Shown: positions 1 to 5,652, numbered from the stretch's first letter. The stretch is DNA of 5,901 nucleotides from Afipia sp. (GCA_026400415.1 JAPLPA010000074.1:1-5901), one strand, 5' to 3'. Made by a program: numbers and translations. The notes: generated from the sequence alone by a model not told the origin.

Positions 1-533
1 GCAAGAAAGTTTTCATCGATCTCAAACTTCATGACATCGGCAACACGGTGGCGAGCGGCGTGCGCAGCGTCGCCAAGATGGGCGCGACGTTTCTCACCGT
101 TCACGCTTATCCGCAGACCATGCAGGCGGCAGTCGAGGCGCGCGGCAATACATTGAAAATTCTCGCCGTGACGGTGCTGACGTCTTACGACGACGACGAT
201 CTGCACGCGGCAGGCTATCGGCTCGATGTCTCGGACCTGGTCGAAGCCCGCGCACTGCAGGCCGAAGCGCTCGGCGTCGATGGCATCGTGTGTTCGGCTG
301 AGGAAGCCGAAGCCGTGCGCGATACTGTCGGCGCGCAGATGGTGCTGGTCACACCGGGAATTCGCCCTGCGGGCGCAAATGTCGGCGATCAGAAACGCAT
401 CATGACGCCGACGCGCGCGATTGCGGCCGGCTCGGATTATCTGGTGGTGGGCCGCCCGATTGTGGAGGCTTCCGATCCGAAGGCGGCGGCGGATTCAATC
501 GTCGAAGAGATAAACGCCGCAATGCCGCGCTAG
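1..533 (+). CDS. pyrF: Orotidine 5'-phosphate decarboxylase, C-terminal three quarters (5' end outside window)
   Basis: PyrF decarboxylates OMP to UMP, the last step of cytosolic de novo pyrimidine synthesis. The reading frame is open from base 3 and runs 176 codons to a TAG at 531-533. The catalytic DLKLHDIGNTV stretch (bases 18-50) supplies the Asp-Lys-x-x-Asp part of the active site; the Lys codon is at 24-26. Downstream are the family blocks TFLTVHAYP, LAVTVLTS, VTPGIRP and the phosphate-binding VVGRPI. The family is usually about 230-240 residues, so roughly 60 N-terminal residues lie before the window. An apparent GTG start at base 48 is internal, because the conserved catalytic motif lies upstream of it in the same frame. 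A DUF1330 gene starts 11 bases after the stop, suggesting co-transcription. The visible part is intact. Identification is secure. Confidence 0.95.
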   Translation, partial: KKVFIDLKLHDIGNTVASGVRSVAKMGATFLTVHAYPQTMQAAVEARGNTLKILAVTVLTSYDDDDLHAAGYRLDVSDLVEARALQAEALGVDGIVCSAEEAEAVRDTVGAQMVLVTPGIRPAGANVGDQKRIMTPTRAIAAGSDYLVVGRPIVEASDPKAAADSIVEEINAAMPR

Positions 534-544
534 GGAGAGCCGTA

Positions 545-847
545 ATGTCCAAGAGCTATTGGCTTGCCCAGATCGACGTCAAGAACGCCGACGAATATAA
601 GAACTACACGGCAGCGCTCGGGCCAGTGCTGAAAAAGCACGGTGCGCGCTATGTGTTTCGCGGCGGCAAGGTCGATCTGCGCGAAGGCAATATGAAGCCG
701 CGCATTATCATCATTGAGTTTCCTACGGCGACCGCCGCAGCGGAGTGCTATTCGGACCCGGACTACGCCGCGATCATCCCGCTGCGCACGCCTCACACGG
801 AGGCAGATCTCGCCATTCTGGAAGGTTATGACGGCCCGCAGCCTTGA
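545..847 (+). CDS. DUF1330 family protein, copy 1
   Basis: A 100-residue protein of the DUF1330 family: small proteins with a ferredoxin-like dimeric alpha/beta-barrel fold and no agreed biochemical function. Family signs are the start MSKSYWLAQIDVKN, the middle GxxYxxRGGK-like block, the IIIIEFPT strand, the CYSDPDY motif near residues 68-74 and the closing EGYDGPQP. The start is supported by a GGAGAG ribosome-binding site at 534-539, five bases before the ATG. It has no signal peptide or membrane segment, so it is probably cytosolic. It follows pyrF by 11 bases and is followed after 27 bases by a paralogue, implying one transcript. Family membership is firm; the role is unknown, and the pyrF link may be only positional. 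Confidence 0.88.
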   Translation: MSKSYWLAQIDVKNADEYKNYTAALGPVLKKHGARYVFRGGKVDLREGNMKPRIIIIEFPTATAAAECYSDPDYAAIIPLRTPHTEADLAILEGYDGPQP

Positions 848-864
848 TCGAAACAAAACACAAC

Positions 865-870
865 GGAGAG
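865..870 (+). promoter_or_regulatory. Shine-Dalgarno site deciding the start of DUF1330 copy 2
   Basis: GGAGAG precedes two consecutive ATG codons at 872 and 875. It leaves only one base to the first ATG but four to the second. The matching GGAGAG before copy 1 leaves five. Spacing and protein alignment (MPKAYW against MSKSYW) both favour the ATG at 875. Confidence 0.6.
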
Positions 871-874
871 TATG

Positions 875-1180
875 ATGCCAAAAGCCTATTGGGTTGCCCG
901 CGTCGATGTTCACGACCTCGAAGGCTACAAGCGGGATTACGTCGCGTTCAATGGCCCGGTGTTCGCCAAATATGGCGCGAAATTTCTGGTCCGCGCCGGC
1001 AAGTATGAGGCTCCCGAAGGGACGGCGCGTTCGCGCAACGTTGTCATCGAATTCAAGGACTACGAGACCGCGCTCGCCTGCTATCACTCGCCTGAATATC
1101 TGGCGCTGGTCGCCAAACGAAAGCCGCATGCCGACAATGAGATCGTGATCGTCGAGGGCTATGACGGCCCGCAGCCGTAA
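875..1180 (+). CDS. DUF1330 family protein, copy 2 (tandem paralogue)
   Basis: A 101-residue protein that aligns end to end with the DUF1330 gene just upstream, at roughly 40% identity by eye. Shared blocks are the MxKxYWxAxxDV start, GPV near residue 27, RxGK, the IEF strand, CYxxPxY and the identical C-terminus EGYDGPQP. The alternative ATG at 872 would add one Met and fits the ribosome-binding site less well. The divergence shows an old duplication rather than a recent copy. Conserved Tyr, His (in KPH) and acidic residues could line the barrel pocket, but no activity can be assigned. It probably ends the pyrF transcript: the next gene, 80 bases on, has its own promoter-like sequence. The family call is firm and the function unknown. 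Confidence 0.88.
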   Translation: MPKAYWVARVDVHDLEGYKRDYVAFNGPVFAKYGAKFLVRAGKYEAPEGTARSRNVVIEFKDYETALACYHSPEYLALVAKRKPHADNEIVIVEGYDGPQP

Positions 1181-1207
1181 GGCATTCGGCCTATCCCGCA
1201 GCGCATA

Positions 1208-1236
1208 CTGACAAAGCGGCTTTCACCCGCTATACC
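1208..1236 (+). promoter_or_regulatory. Predicted sigma70-type promoter for dapB-gpmA
   Basis: CTGACA at 1208-1213 (five of six to the -35 consensus) is followed after exactly 17 bases by TATACC at 1231-1236 (four of six to the -10 consensus). Transcription would start near 1243 and give a leader of about 18 bases with a GGGA ribosome-binding site at 1249-1252. It lies in the only sizeable gap before dapB. This is a prediction from sequence alone. Confidence 0.5.
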
Positions 1237-1260
1237 CGCATGATTGCCGGGAACTGAAAA

Positions 1261-2076
1261 ATGTCCGATATGAAGTTGATCGTCGCAGGCGCAGGCGGCC
1301 GAATGGGCCGCACGCTCGTTCGCGCCATTTCAGAAACCCCCGGCTGCGTCGTCCACGGTGCGCTTGAGGCGCCGGGATCGGAATTTATCGGCAAGGATTC
1401 CGGCGTGCTTGCGGGTCTTCCCAAGAACGGCATCCAATTGTCCGCTGACCTCTGGGAAATCTCGAAAGGGGCCGACGCTATTCTGGATTTCACTGTGCCG
1501 GCGGCGACTATCGCCAATGTGGCCATCGCGGCCCAGCGCGGCATCGTCCACGTCATCGGCACCACGGGATTGTCAGCATCCGACAACGCCGTCATCAAAA
1601 GCGTTACCCAGCGCGCCGTCGTCGTGCAGTCCGGCAACATGTCGCTCGGCGTCAATCTTCTGGCGGCGCTGGTGAAGCAGGTGGCGAAGTCGCTGGACGA
1701 CGATTTCGACATCGAGATTCTCGAAATGCATCATCGCGCCAAAATCGATGCGCCGTCAGGCACGGCCTATCTGCTGGGTCAAGCTGCAGCCGAGGGTCGC
1801 GGCGTCGATCTTAATCAGCGCTCGGTGCGCTCGCGCGACGGGCATACCGGCGAGCGCAACAAGGGTGACATCGGATTTGCGACGCTGCGCGGCGGCACGT
1901 CCACGGGCGATCACACCGTCATCTTCGCGGGGCCGTATGAGCGCCTCGAACTTTCGCACAAGTCCGAGGATCGCATGATCTTCGCGCGCGGCGCGCTCAA
2001 GGCGGCGATGTGGGCAAAGGGCAAGAAGCCTGGCTTCTACACGATGGCCGACGTGCTTGGGCTGAGCGACAAGTAA
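1261..2076 (+). CDS. dapB: 4-hydroxy-tetrahydrodipicolinate reductase
   Basis: DapB reduces the DapA product (4S)-4-hydroxy-tetrahydrodipicolinate with NAD(P)H in the cytosolic diaminopimelate/lysine pathway, which feeds cell wall synthesis. The 271-residue length is normal for the family. The N-terminal Rossmann fold shows GAGGRMG at residues 10-16, followed by DFTVP (76-80) and GTTG (100-103). The substrate domain carries the signature EMHHRAKIDAPSGTA (155-169) with catalytic His157/His158 and Lys161, then a Gly-rich GFATLRGGTSTGDH block. The ATG at 1261 has GGGA eight bases upstream; a second Met at residue 4 is less well placed. gpmA starts 27 bases after the stop, so the two are probably co-transcribed from the promoter at about 1208-1236. 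No defect is seen. Confidence 0.96.
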   Translation: MSDMKLIVAGAGGRMGRTLVRAISETPGCVVHGALEAPGSEFIGKDSGVLAGLPKNGIQLSADLWEISKGADAILDFTVPAATIANVAIAAQRGIVHVIGTTGLSASDNAVIKSVTQRAVVVQSGNMSLGVNLLAALVKQVAKSLDDDFDIEILEMHHRAKIDAPSGTAYLLGQAAAEGRGVDLNQRSVRSRDGHTGERNKGDIGFATLRGGTSTGDHTVIFAGPYERLELSHKSEDRMIFARGALKAAMWAKGKKPGFYTMADVLGLSDK

Positions 2077-2103
2077 GAACGTAATCGGAAACTGGAATCC
2101 AAA

Positions 2104-2650
2104 ATGAGCGACCGTCTTCTCGTGCTCGTGCGCCATGGCCAGAGCGAATGGAATCTAAAAAATCTGTTCACCGGCTGGAAAGATCCGAACCTGACTGAAC
2201 TCGGCGTCGAGGAAGCCAAGCGCGCGGGACAGAAACTCAAAGCCGAAGGCCTGCAGTTCGATGTCGCCTTCACGTCGGTGCTGACACGTGCGCAGCGCAC
2301 GCTCGATCTTGCAATGAGCGAGATGGGCCAGCCGAAAATTCCGGTGACGAAGCATCTCGCGCTCAACGAGCGCGACTACGGCGAACTGTCGGGACTGAAC
2401 AAGGATGATGCGCGCAAAAAGTGGGGCGAAGATCAGGTGCTGATCTGGCGTCGGTCCTACGACGTGCCACCGCCCGGTGGTGAGTCGCTGAAAGATACGC
2501 TGGCGCGTACGCTTCCCTATTTCGGGCAGGAAATTCTGCCGTGTGTATTGCGCGGCCAGCGCACGCTCGTCGTCGCGCATGGCAATTCGCTGCGTCATCT
2601 ATCGGCTGAATGCGGATTCGACCGTGGCGTCGGCTAAGGATCTTGCCTAA
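2104..2650 (+). pseudogene. gpmA: 2,3-bisphosphoglycerate-dependent phosphoglycerate mutase, disrupted by an out-of-frame internal deletion
   Basis: GpmA interconverts 3- and 2-phosphoglycerate in glycolysis and gluconeogenesis. The first 164 codons are intact, with RHGQSEWN (phospho-acceptor His11), Arg62, Glu89 in LNERDYGELSG and the second active-site His159 in VVAHGNSLR. After the Arg codon at 2593-2595 the open frame gives a meaningless tail (HLSAEC...) and stops at 2635-2637, for 177 residues. The +1 frame from 2597 reads IYRLNADSTVASAKDLA and ends at TAA 2648-2650, which is the normal family C-terminus. The usual segment between these (helix and strand around TGVPI) is absent. From the remembered alphaproteobacterial length of about 206-207 residues, about 74 bases are missing. 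The ATG has GGAA six bases upstream. The flanks look uneroded, so this is either a very recent lesion or an assembly error. Confidence 0.87.
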
Positions 2651-3561
2651 GAGACGCGCCCGGTTTCCCAGCCGATCATTGCCTGCTTACGCGTGATGCC
2701 CCAGTGATAGCCGGTCAGCGCGCCACTTTTCCCAAGCACGCGATGACACGGCACCACGAACGAAATCGGATTCTTGCCCACTGCGGCGCCGACGGCGCGT
2801 GAGGCTTTCGGTTTGAGGATTTTATTTGCCACGTCGGAGTAAGTCGTCGCGCGGCCCATCGGAATTTTCAAAAGCGTCTCCCACACCCGCACTTCGAAAT
2901 CCGTGCCGATGAGGACGACGCGCAGCGGTTGGTCTTCGCGCCACTGCGTCGAATCGAAAATGCGCTTCGCCAATGGGGCAGTGTCGGCGTAAGATTCGAC
3001 GTAAGTCGCGAGCGGCCAGCGCCGCGTCATGTCTTCCAGTGCGGGTTGTTCTTCGCCTTCATCCGCGAATGCCAATCCGGCCAAGCCGCGGTCGTTCGCA
3101 ATCACAATCGCGATTCCGAACGGAGAGGGGTGAAAGCCGTATTTCATCACGAGACCTTCGCCGCCCTTTTTCCATTCGCCGGGCGACATGGCTTCATGTG
3201 TCACGAACAGATCATGGAGCCGTCCCGGCCCCGACAATCCTGAATCGTAAGCCGCATCCAGCACGCTGGCGGAATCGCGCAGGAGTCTTTTCGCGTTATC
3301 CAGTGTCAGCGCCTGCATAAAGGCCTTCGGCGTGAGACCCGCCCAGCGGCGAAACAGATGATGCAACTCATCCGGCGTGAGATGCGCTGCGTCGGCGATC
3401 GCGTCGGTTGTGGGCTGCATGCGCCAGTGCTCGGAAATGAAGCCGATGGCGCGGCGCACGGAATCGTAATCGCGCAGCGCCGCACCTTGCGCTGAGGGTT
3501 TGGCGAGACGGGGTCCCGCAATCGAGGGATTTTTCATTTGTGCGTTCATGGCTGTTGTCAT
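2647..3561 (-). CDS. Ada-like protein: AraC-type HTH fused to methylated-DNA--protein-cysteine methyltransferase
   Basis: A 304-residue protein that should repair O6-alkylguanine by irreversible transfer of the alkyl group to its own Cys, and that may also act as a transcription regulator. Residues about 32-130 form an AraC-type HTH pair (DYDSVRRAIGFI to AMSPGEW). Residues about 219-304 form the methyltransferase domain: GTDFEVRVWETLLKIPMGR, the arginine finger in SRAVGAAVGKNP, the active site VVPCHRV with Cys272, and GALTGYHWGITRKQAM. The N-terminal Ada zinc domain that senses methylphosphotriesters is missing, so classical Ada autoactivation is not expected. The GTG at 3600 and ATGs at 3564, 3549 and 3537 are other possible starts; 3561 has GGGA at the best spacing. 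The gene is 78 bases downstream of DUF2244 on the same strand, and its stop overlaps the restored gpmA stop tail to tail. Confidence 0.9.
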   Translation of the reverse strand: MTTAMNAQMKNPSIAGPRLAKPSAQGAALRDYDSVRRAIGFISEHWRMQPTTDAIADAAHLTPDELHHLFRRWAGLTPKAFMQALTLDNAKRLLRDSASVLDAAYDSGLSGPGRLHDLFVTHEAMSPGEWKKGGEGLVMKYGFHPSPFGIAIVIANDRGLAGLAFADEGEEQPALEDMTRRWPLATYVESYADTAPLAKRIFDSTQWREDQPLRVVLIGTDFEVRVWETLLKIPMGRATTYSDVANKILKPKASRAVGAAVGKNPISFVVPCHRVLGKSGALTGYHWGITRKQAMIGWETGRVS

Positions 3562-3566
3562 CATGA

Positions 3567-3570
3567 TCCC
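3567..3570 (-). promoter_or_regulatory. Shine-Dalgarno site favouring the ATG at 3561 for the Ada-like gene
   Basis: On the minus strand GGGA lies five bases before the ATG at 3561 and two before the ATG at 3564. The upstream GTG (3600) and the downstream ATGs (3549, 3537) show no comparable site. The first conserved residues of the HTH lie well downstream of all candidates, so homology does not settle the start. Confidence 0.45.
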
Positions 3571-3639
3571 GATATAGATCGGACGCCACGCCGAACCCAC
3601 CCGTTTCCCGCGCGAAATTTTGCTGCGAAATCAATCCGA

Positions 3640-4152
3640 TCAGAGCGGATTATAAGTCGGACCGCGTCTTGCTGCGATGAGCGCCGCCGATAGTGCCTCG
3701 GCGAAAGTCGCTTTTTCGTCCGCCCCGAGAAAACTGCCGACCGACAGCCGCCGCCCGCGCGAGAGCAGATAGAGCTTTTCGATTCCGAATTCCTCATGAA
3801 CCTTTTTGTCGATCTGCACCCACAGCGGATTGAGTGTCCATTCCATCGCGTGCCCGCGATGGCTGACGCGCCGCACGCGAATCTCCGAATGGGTGATCGT
3901 GATTTCCTCAGTCGCTTTGGCATGACGGAAATTCAGTTTGAACGCCCAATAGACCAGCAGCACGTCGAGGCCGAAAAAGCCGAACACCGGCCACGCGCCC
4001 ATCATCGTAAAGACGACACCTGCGGCGAAGCTGATCGCGGTGAGAAATCCCATTAAGGCAATGAAGCCGTTACGGCTGAGCGAGCGGTGCGGCGTCACCA
4101 CTGCGGAAAACAGAACGGGATTGTAGTCGTCTTGAGTGTTGCGATTGTCCAT
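3640..4152 (-). CDS. DUF2244 domain membrane protein
   Basis: A 170-residue protein of the DUF2244 family, uncharacterised small inner-membrane proteins common in alphaproteobacteria. Family signs are the N-terminal PVLFSAVVTPHRSLS (residues 12-26) and two hydrophobic segments at about 29-51 and 54-73 separated by a short GAWP turn. A soluble C-terminal part of about 95 residues follows, with beta-strand-like stretches (ITITHSEIRVRRV, HAMEWTLNPLWVQI, LYLLSRGRRLSVGSFL). Length is usual for the family. The ATG at 4152 has no Shine-Dalgarno sequence; a TATAGT hexamer ends nine bases upstream, which would give an almost leaderless mRNA. The gene is divergent from nth, with only 22 bases between the two start codons, and upstream of the Ada-like gene on the same strand. 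No function is known. Confidence 0.87.
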   Translation of the reverse strand: MDNRNTQDDYNPVLFSAVVTPHRSLSRNGFIALMGFLTAISFAAGVVFTMMGAWPVFGFFGLDVLLVYWAFKLNFRHAKATEEITITHSEIRVRRVSHRGHAMEWTLNPLWVQIDKKVHEEFGIEKLYLLSRGRRLSVGSFLGADEKATFAEALSAALIAARRGPTYNPL

Positions 4153-4168
4153 CAGGTGACACTATAGC
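4139..4168. promoter_or_regulatory. Predicted divergent promoter for nth and the DUF2244 gene with a shared palindromic -10
   Basis: On the plus strand TTGCGA (4139-4144) and TATAGC (4163-4168) are 18 bases apart; a start seven bases further falls on the nth ATG at 4175. On the minus strand the same bases read TATAGT (4166-4161), five of six to the -10 consensus, placing a start about two bases before the DUF2244 ATG at 4152. The overlap is the palindrome CTATAG at 4162-4167. A clear minus-strand -35 is not seen. Neither gene has a well-placed ribosome-binding site, which fits leaderless transcripts. AGGTGA at 4154-4159 is 15 bases from the nth ATG, too far to serve. This is a sequence prediction only. 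Confidence 0.45.
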
Positions 4169-4174
4169 TTCATC

Positions 4175-4948
4175 ATGGCGAAAAAATCGACGGCAAAAGC
4201 AAAAGTGAAGGTCGCGAAGACAATCGCGAAAACGAAGGCGAGCGTTCCAGTCAAAGCAAAACCTGTCGCAAAACCTGCAAAAGTCAAAAAGCCAAACCCC
4301 TGGACCGAATCCGAAGTCATTGAGGCCTTCACGCGTTTTCGCGCCGCCAGTCCCGAACCGAAGGGCGAACTCGAACACGTCAATCCCTACACGCTGCTGG
4401 TGGCGGTCGCGCTGTCGGCGCAGGCCACTGACGTGGGTGTGAACAAAGCGACCCGCAATCTGTTTCCGCTCGCCGACACGCCGGAAAAGATGGTGGCACT
4501 CGGCGAGGAGCGCGTACGCGATCTCGTCAAGACCATCGGGCTTTACAAAGGCAAAGCCAAAAACGTGATCGCGCTCTCACGAATTTTGATTGCCGAACAT
4601 AATTCCGAAGTGCCGCGTACGCGTGAGGCGTTGGAGACTCTGCCGGGGGTCGGGCGCAAGACCGCCAATGTGGTTCTGAATATTGCGTTCGGCGAATCCA
4701 CAATCGCGGTGGACACGCACCTGTTTCGCGTCGGCAACCGCACGGGATTGGCCCCCGGGAAAAATCCGCTCGAAGTCGAGCTGGGCTTGCTGAAAGCCAT
4801 ACCGGCGCAGTTTGCGCGCCACGCGCATCACTGGCTGATTTTGCATGGGCGATATACATGCGTCGCGCGCAAGCCACTTTGCGGCAAGTGCATCATCGGC
4901 GATTTGTGTCGATGGCCGGAGAAGACGCTCTATGTCGGTATCTCTTAA
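4175..4948 (+). CDS. nth: Endonuclease III (DNA glycosylase/AP lyase) with Lys/Ala-rich N-terminal extension
   Basis: Nth removes oxidised pyrimidines from DNA and cleaves the abasic site in base excision repair. The 257-residue protein has a basic, low-complexity N-terminal tail of about 40 residues built from AK, VK and KP units. The catalytic core starts near NPWTESEVIEAF. The helix-hairpin-helix LPGVGRKTANVV (156-167) carries catalytic Lys162, and VDTHLFRV (179-186) carries catalytic Asp180. The [4Fe-4S] cluster is complete: CVARKPLCGKCIIGDLC with Cys229, 236, 239 and 245 in the C-x6-C-x2-C-x5-C spacing. The core is of normal length; the tail makes it longer than E. coli Nth (211 residues). 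Similar tails occur in related rhizobial proteins from memory and may add nonspecific DNA binding, which is inference. The ATG lacks a Shine-Dalgarno site. Its stop overlaps the stop of the convergent EI24 gene. Confidence 0.95.
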   Translation: MAKKSTAKAKVKVAKTIAKTKASVPVKAKPVAKPAKVKKPNPWTESEVIEAFTRFRAASPEPKGELEHVNPYTLLVAVALSAQATDVGVNKATRNLFPLADTPEKMVALGEERVRDLVKTIGLYKGKAKNVIALSRILIAEHNSEVPRTREALETLPGVGRKTANVVLNIAFGESTIAVDTHLFRVGNRTGLAPGKNPLEVELGLLKAIPAQFARHAHHWLILHGRYTCVARKPLCGKCIIGDLCRWPEKTLYVGIS

Positions 4949-5623
4949 GGGACCGACAGGCCCGACTTGCGCGGCTCGATCAATTCGGGGCGGGTGCCCG
5001 ACAGCCGCTTGTGCATGTGAACCATGAACGTCATGCCGAACAGCGGTGTCGCAAGATTCACGATGGGAATCGACACGAAGGCCGCGATGAACATGCCGGC
5101 GGTGAAGACCGTCATGGAATGCTGCTTGCGCATGAGTTTTGCTTCTTGCGGCGTGCGGAATCTCATCGCGGCCAGTTCGAAATATTCGCGCCCGAGCAGC
5201 CACGCAGTAGCAAAGAAAAAGAGGATAAATCCCGCGCCGAGGATCAGCACGAACGGCAGCGCAATCAGATAGACCAGAACCGTCAGCAACGCGGTCTTGA
5301 CGCCTTCCGCCATGGCGCGGCCGACCGGCAGCGCGACGCCCGGTTTTTCGGCGGGGTAGTGTTCGCGCTCCACGATGTCGGCGACGTCGTCGACAAAGAA
5401 GCTCGCGACCAACGACGTGAACGTTCAGCACCGTTGAATAATCAGGTCCGACCATGCCTTCGGCCCACATCTCGCCCATTGTGGCAAGCCACGCCAGCAG
5501 CCGCTGCAGCGCGATCGATATGGCGACGATCAGCACCAGTGCCAGCCCGACCGACTTCCACAGGATGGAGCGCATCGGCGGCGACAGGATTTGGGAAAGC
5601 GCCTTGAATGCGGCGTTCAGCAT
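4945..5623 (-). pseudogene. EI24/CysZ-like membrane protein gene, disrupted by an out-of-frame internal deletion
   Basis: EI24-domain proteins are multi-pass inner-membrane proteins; the group includes the sulfate permease CysZ, but the substrate here is unknown. The N-terminal frame from the ATG at 5623 encodes MLNAAFKALSQILSPPMRS, a membrane segment at about residues 25-47, and GMVGPDYSTVLN ending at base 5423. It then runs into unrelated Arg-rich sequence. The frame shifted by one, from about 5421 to 4945, reads FTSLVASFFVDDVADI, a long hydrophobic pair around VLVYLIALPFVLILGAGF, the EI24-type GREYFE, a last membrane segment and a Lys/Arg tail. The second transmembrane segment expected between the two parts is absent, so I infer that about 25-30 codons' worth of sequence, not a multiple of three, is missing. 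A TTG at 5412 could start the second part but has no ribosome-binding site. It converges on nth with overlapping stops. Confidence 0.8.
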
Positions 5624-5627
5624 GGCG

Positions 5628-5652
5628 GGTCTCCGTGAAACTTACGGAGACC
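5628..5652 (-). promoter_or_regulatory. Hairpin burying the Shine-Dalgarno sequence of the EI24-like gene
   Basis: Read on the minus strand, GGTCTCCGT (5652-5644) and ACGGAGACC (5636-5628) form a perfect 9-bp stem with a 7-base loop. The Shine-Dalgarno GGAG (5634-5631), seven bases before the ATG at 5623, lies wholly within the 3' arm and pairs with the CTCC of the 5' arm. There is no T-run, so it is not a classic terminator. In the mRNA it would restrict ribosome access. Whether it responds to a signal or is a DNA operator cannot be told. Confidence 0.55.

Noticed and set aside
48..50. GTG at 48 as the start of a short pyrF product
   Set aside because: The catalytic DLKLHD motif lies upstream in the same frame, so this is an internal Val codon of a gene that begins before the window.
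530..1129. Long minus-strand frame opposite the two DUF1330 genes
   Set aside because: Arg-rich shadow frame without family features; the plus strand has two clear DUF1330 genes with good ribosome-binding sites.
2590..2650. Programmed frameshifting or ribosomal bypassing in gpmA
   Set aside because: The expected coding block is absent from the DNA rather than interrupted by extra sequence, so recoding could not restore a normal protein.
3612..3631. Direct repeat GCGAAAT (3612-3618 and 3625-3631) upstream of the Ada-like gene as a possible operator
   Set aside because: Seven-base repeats are easily found by chance, and the spacing matches no operator known to me.
4577..5422. Continuation of the minus-strand frame from 5623 as one 348-residue protein
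   Set aside because: After residue 67 it becomes Arg/His-rich nonsense antisense to nth, while the true EI24 sequence continues in the neighbouring frame.
4858..5607. Long plus-strand frame opposite the EI24-like gene
   Set aside because: Arg/Gln/His-rich composition typical of an antisense shadow; the opposite strand carries recognisable membrane segments.
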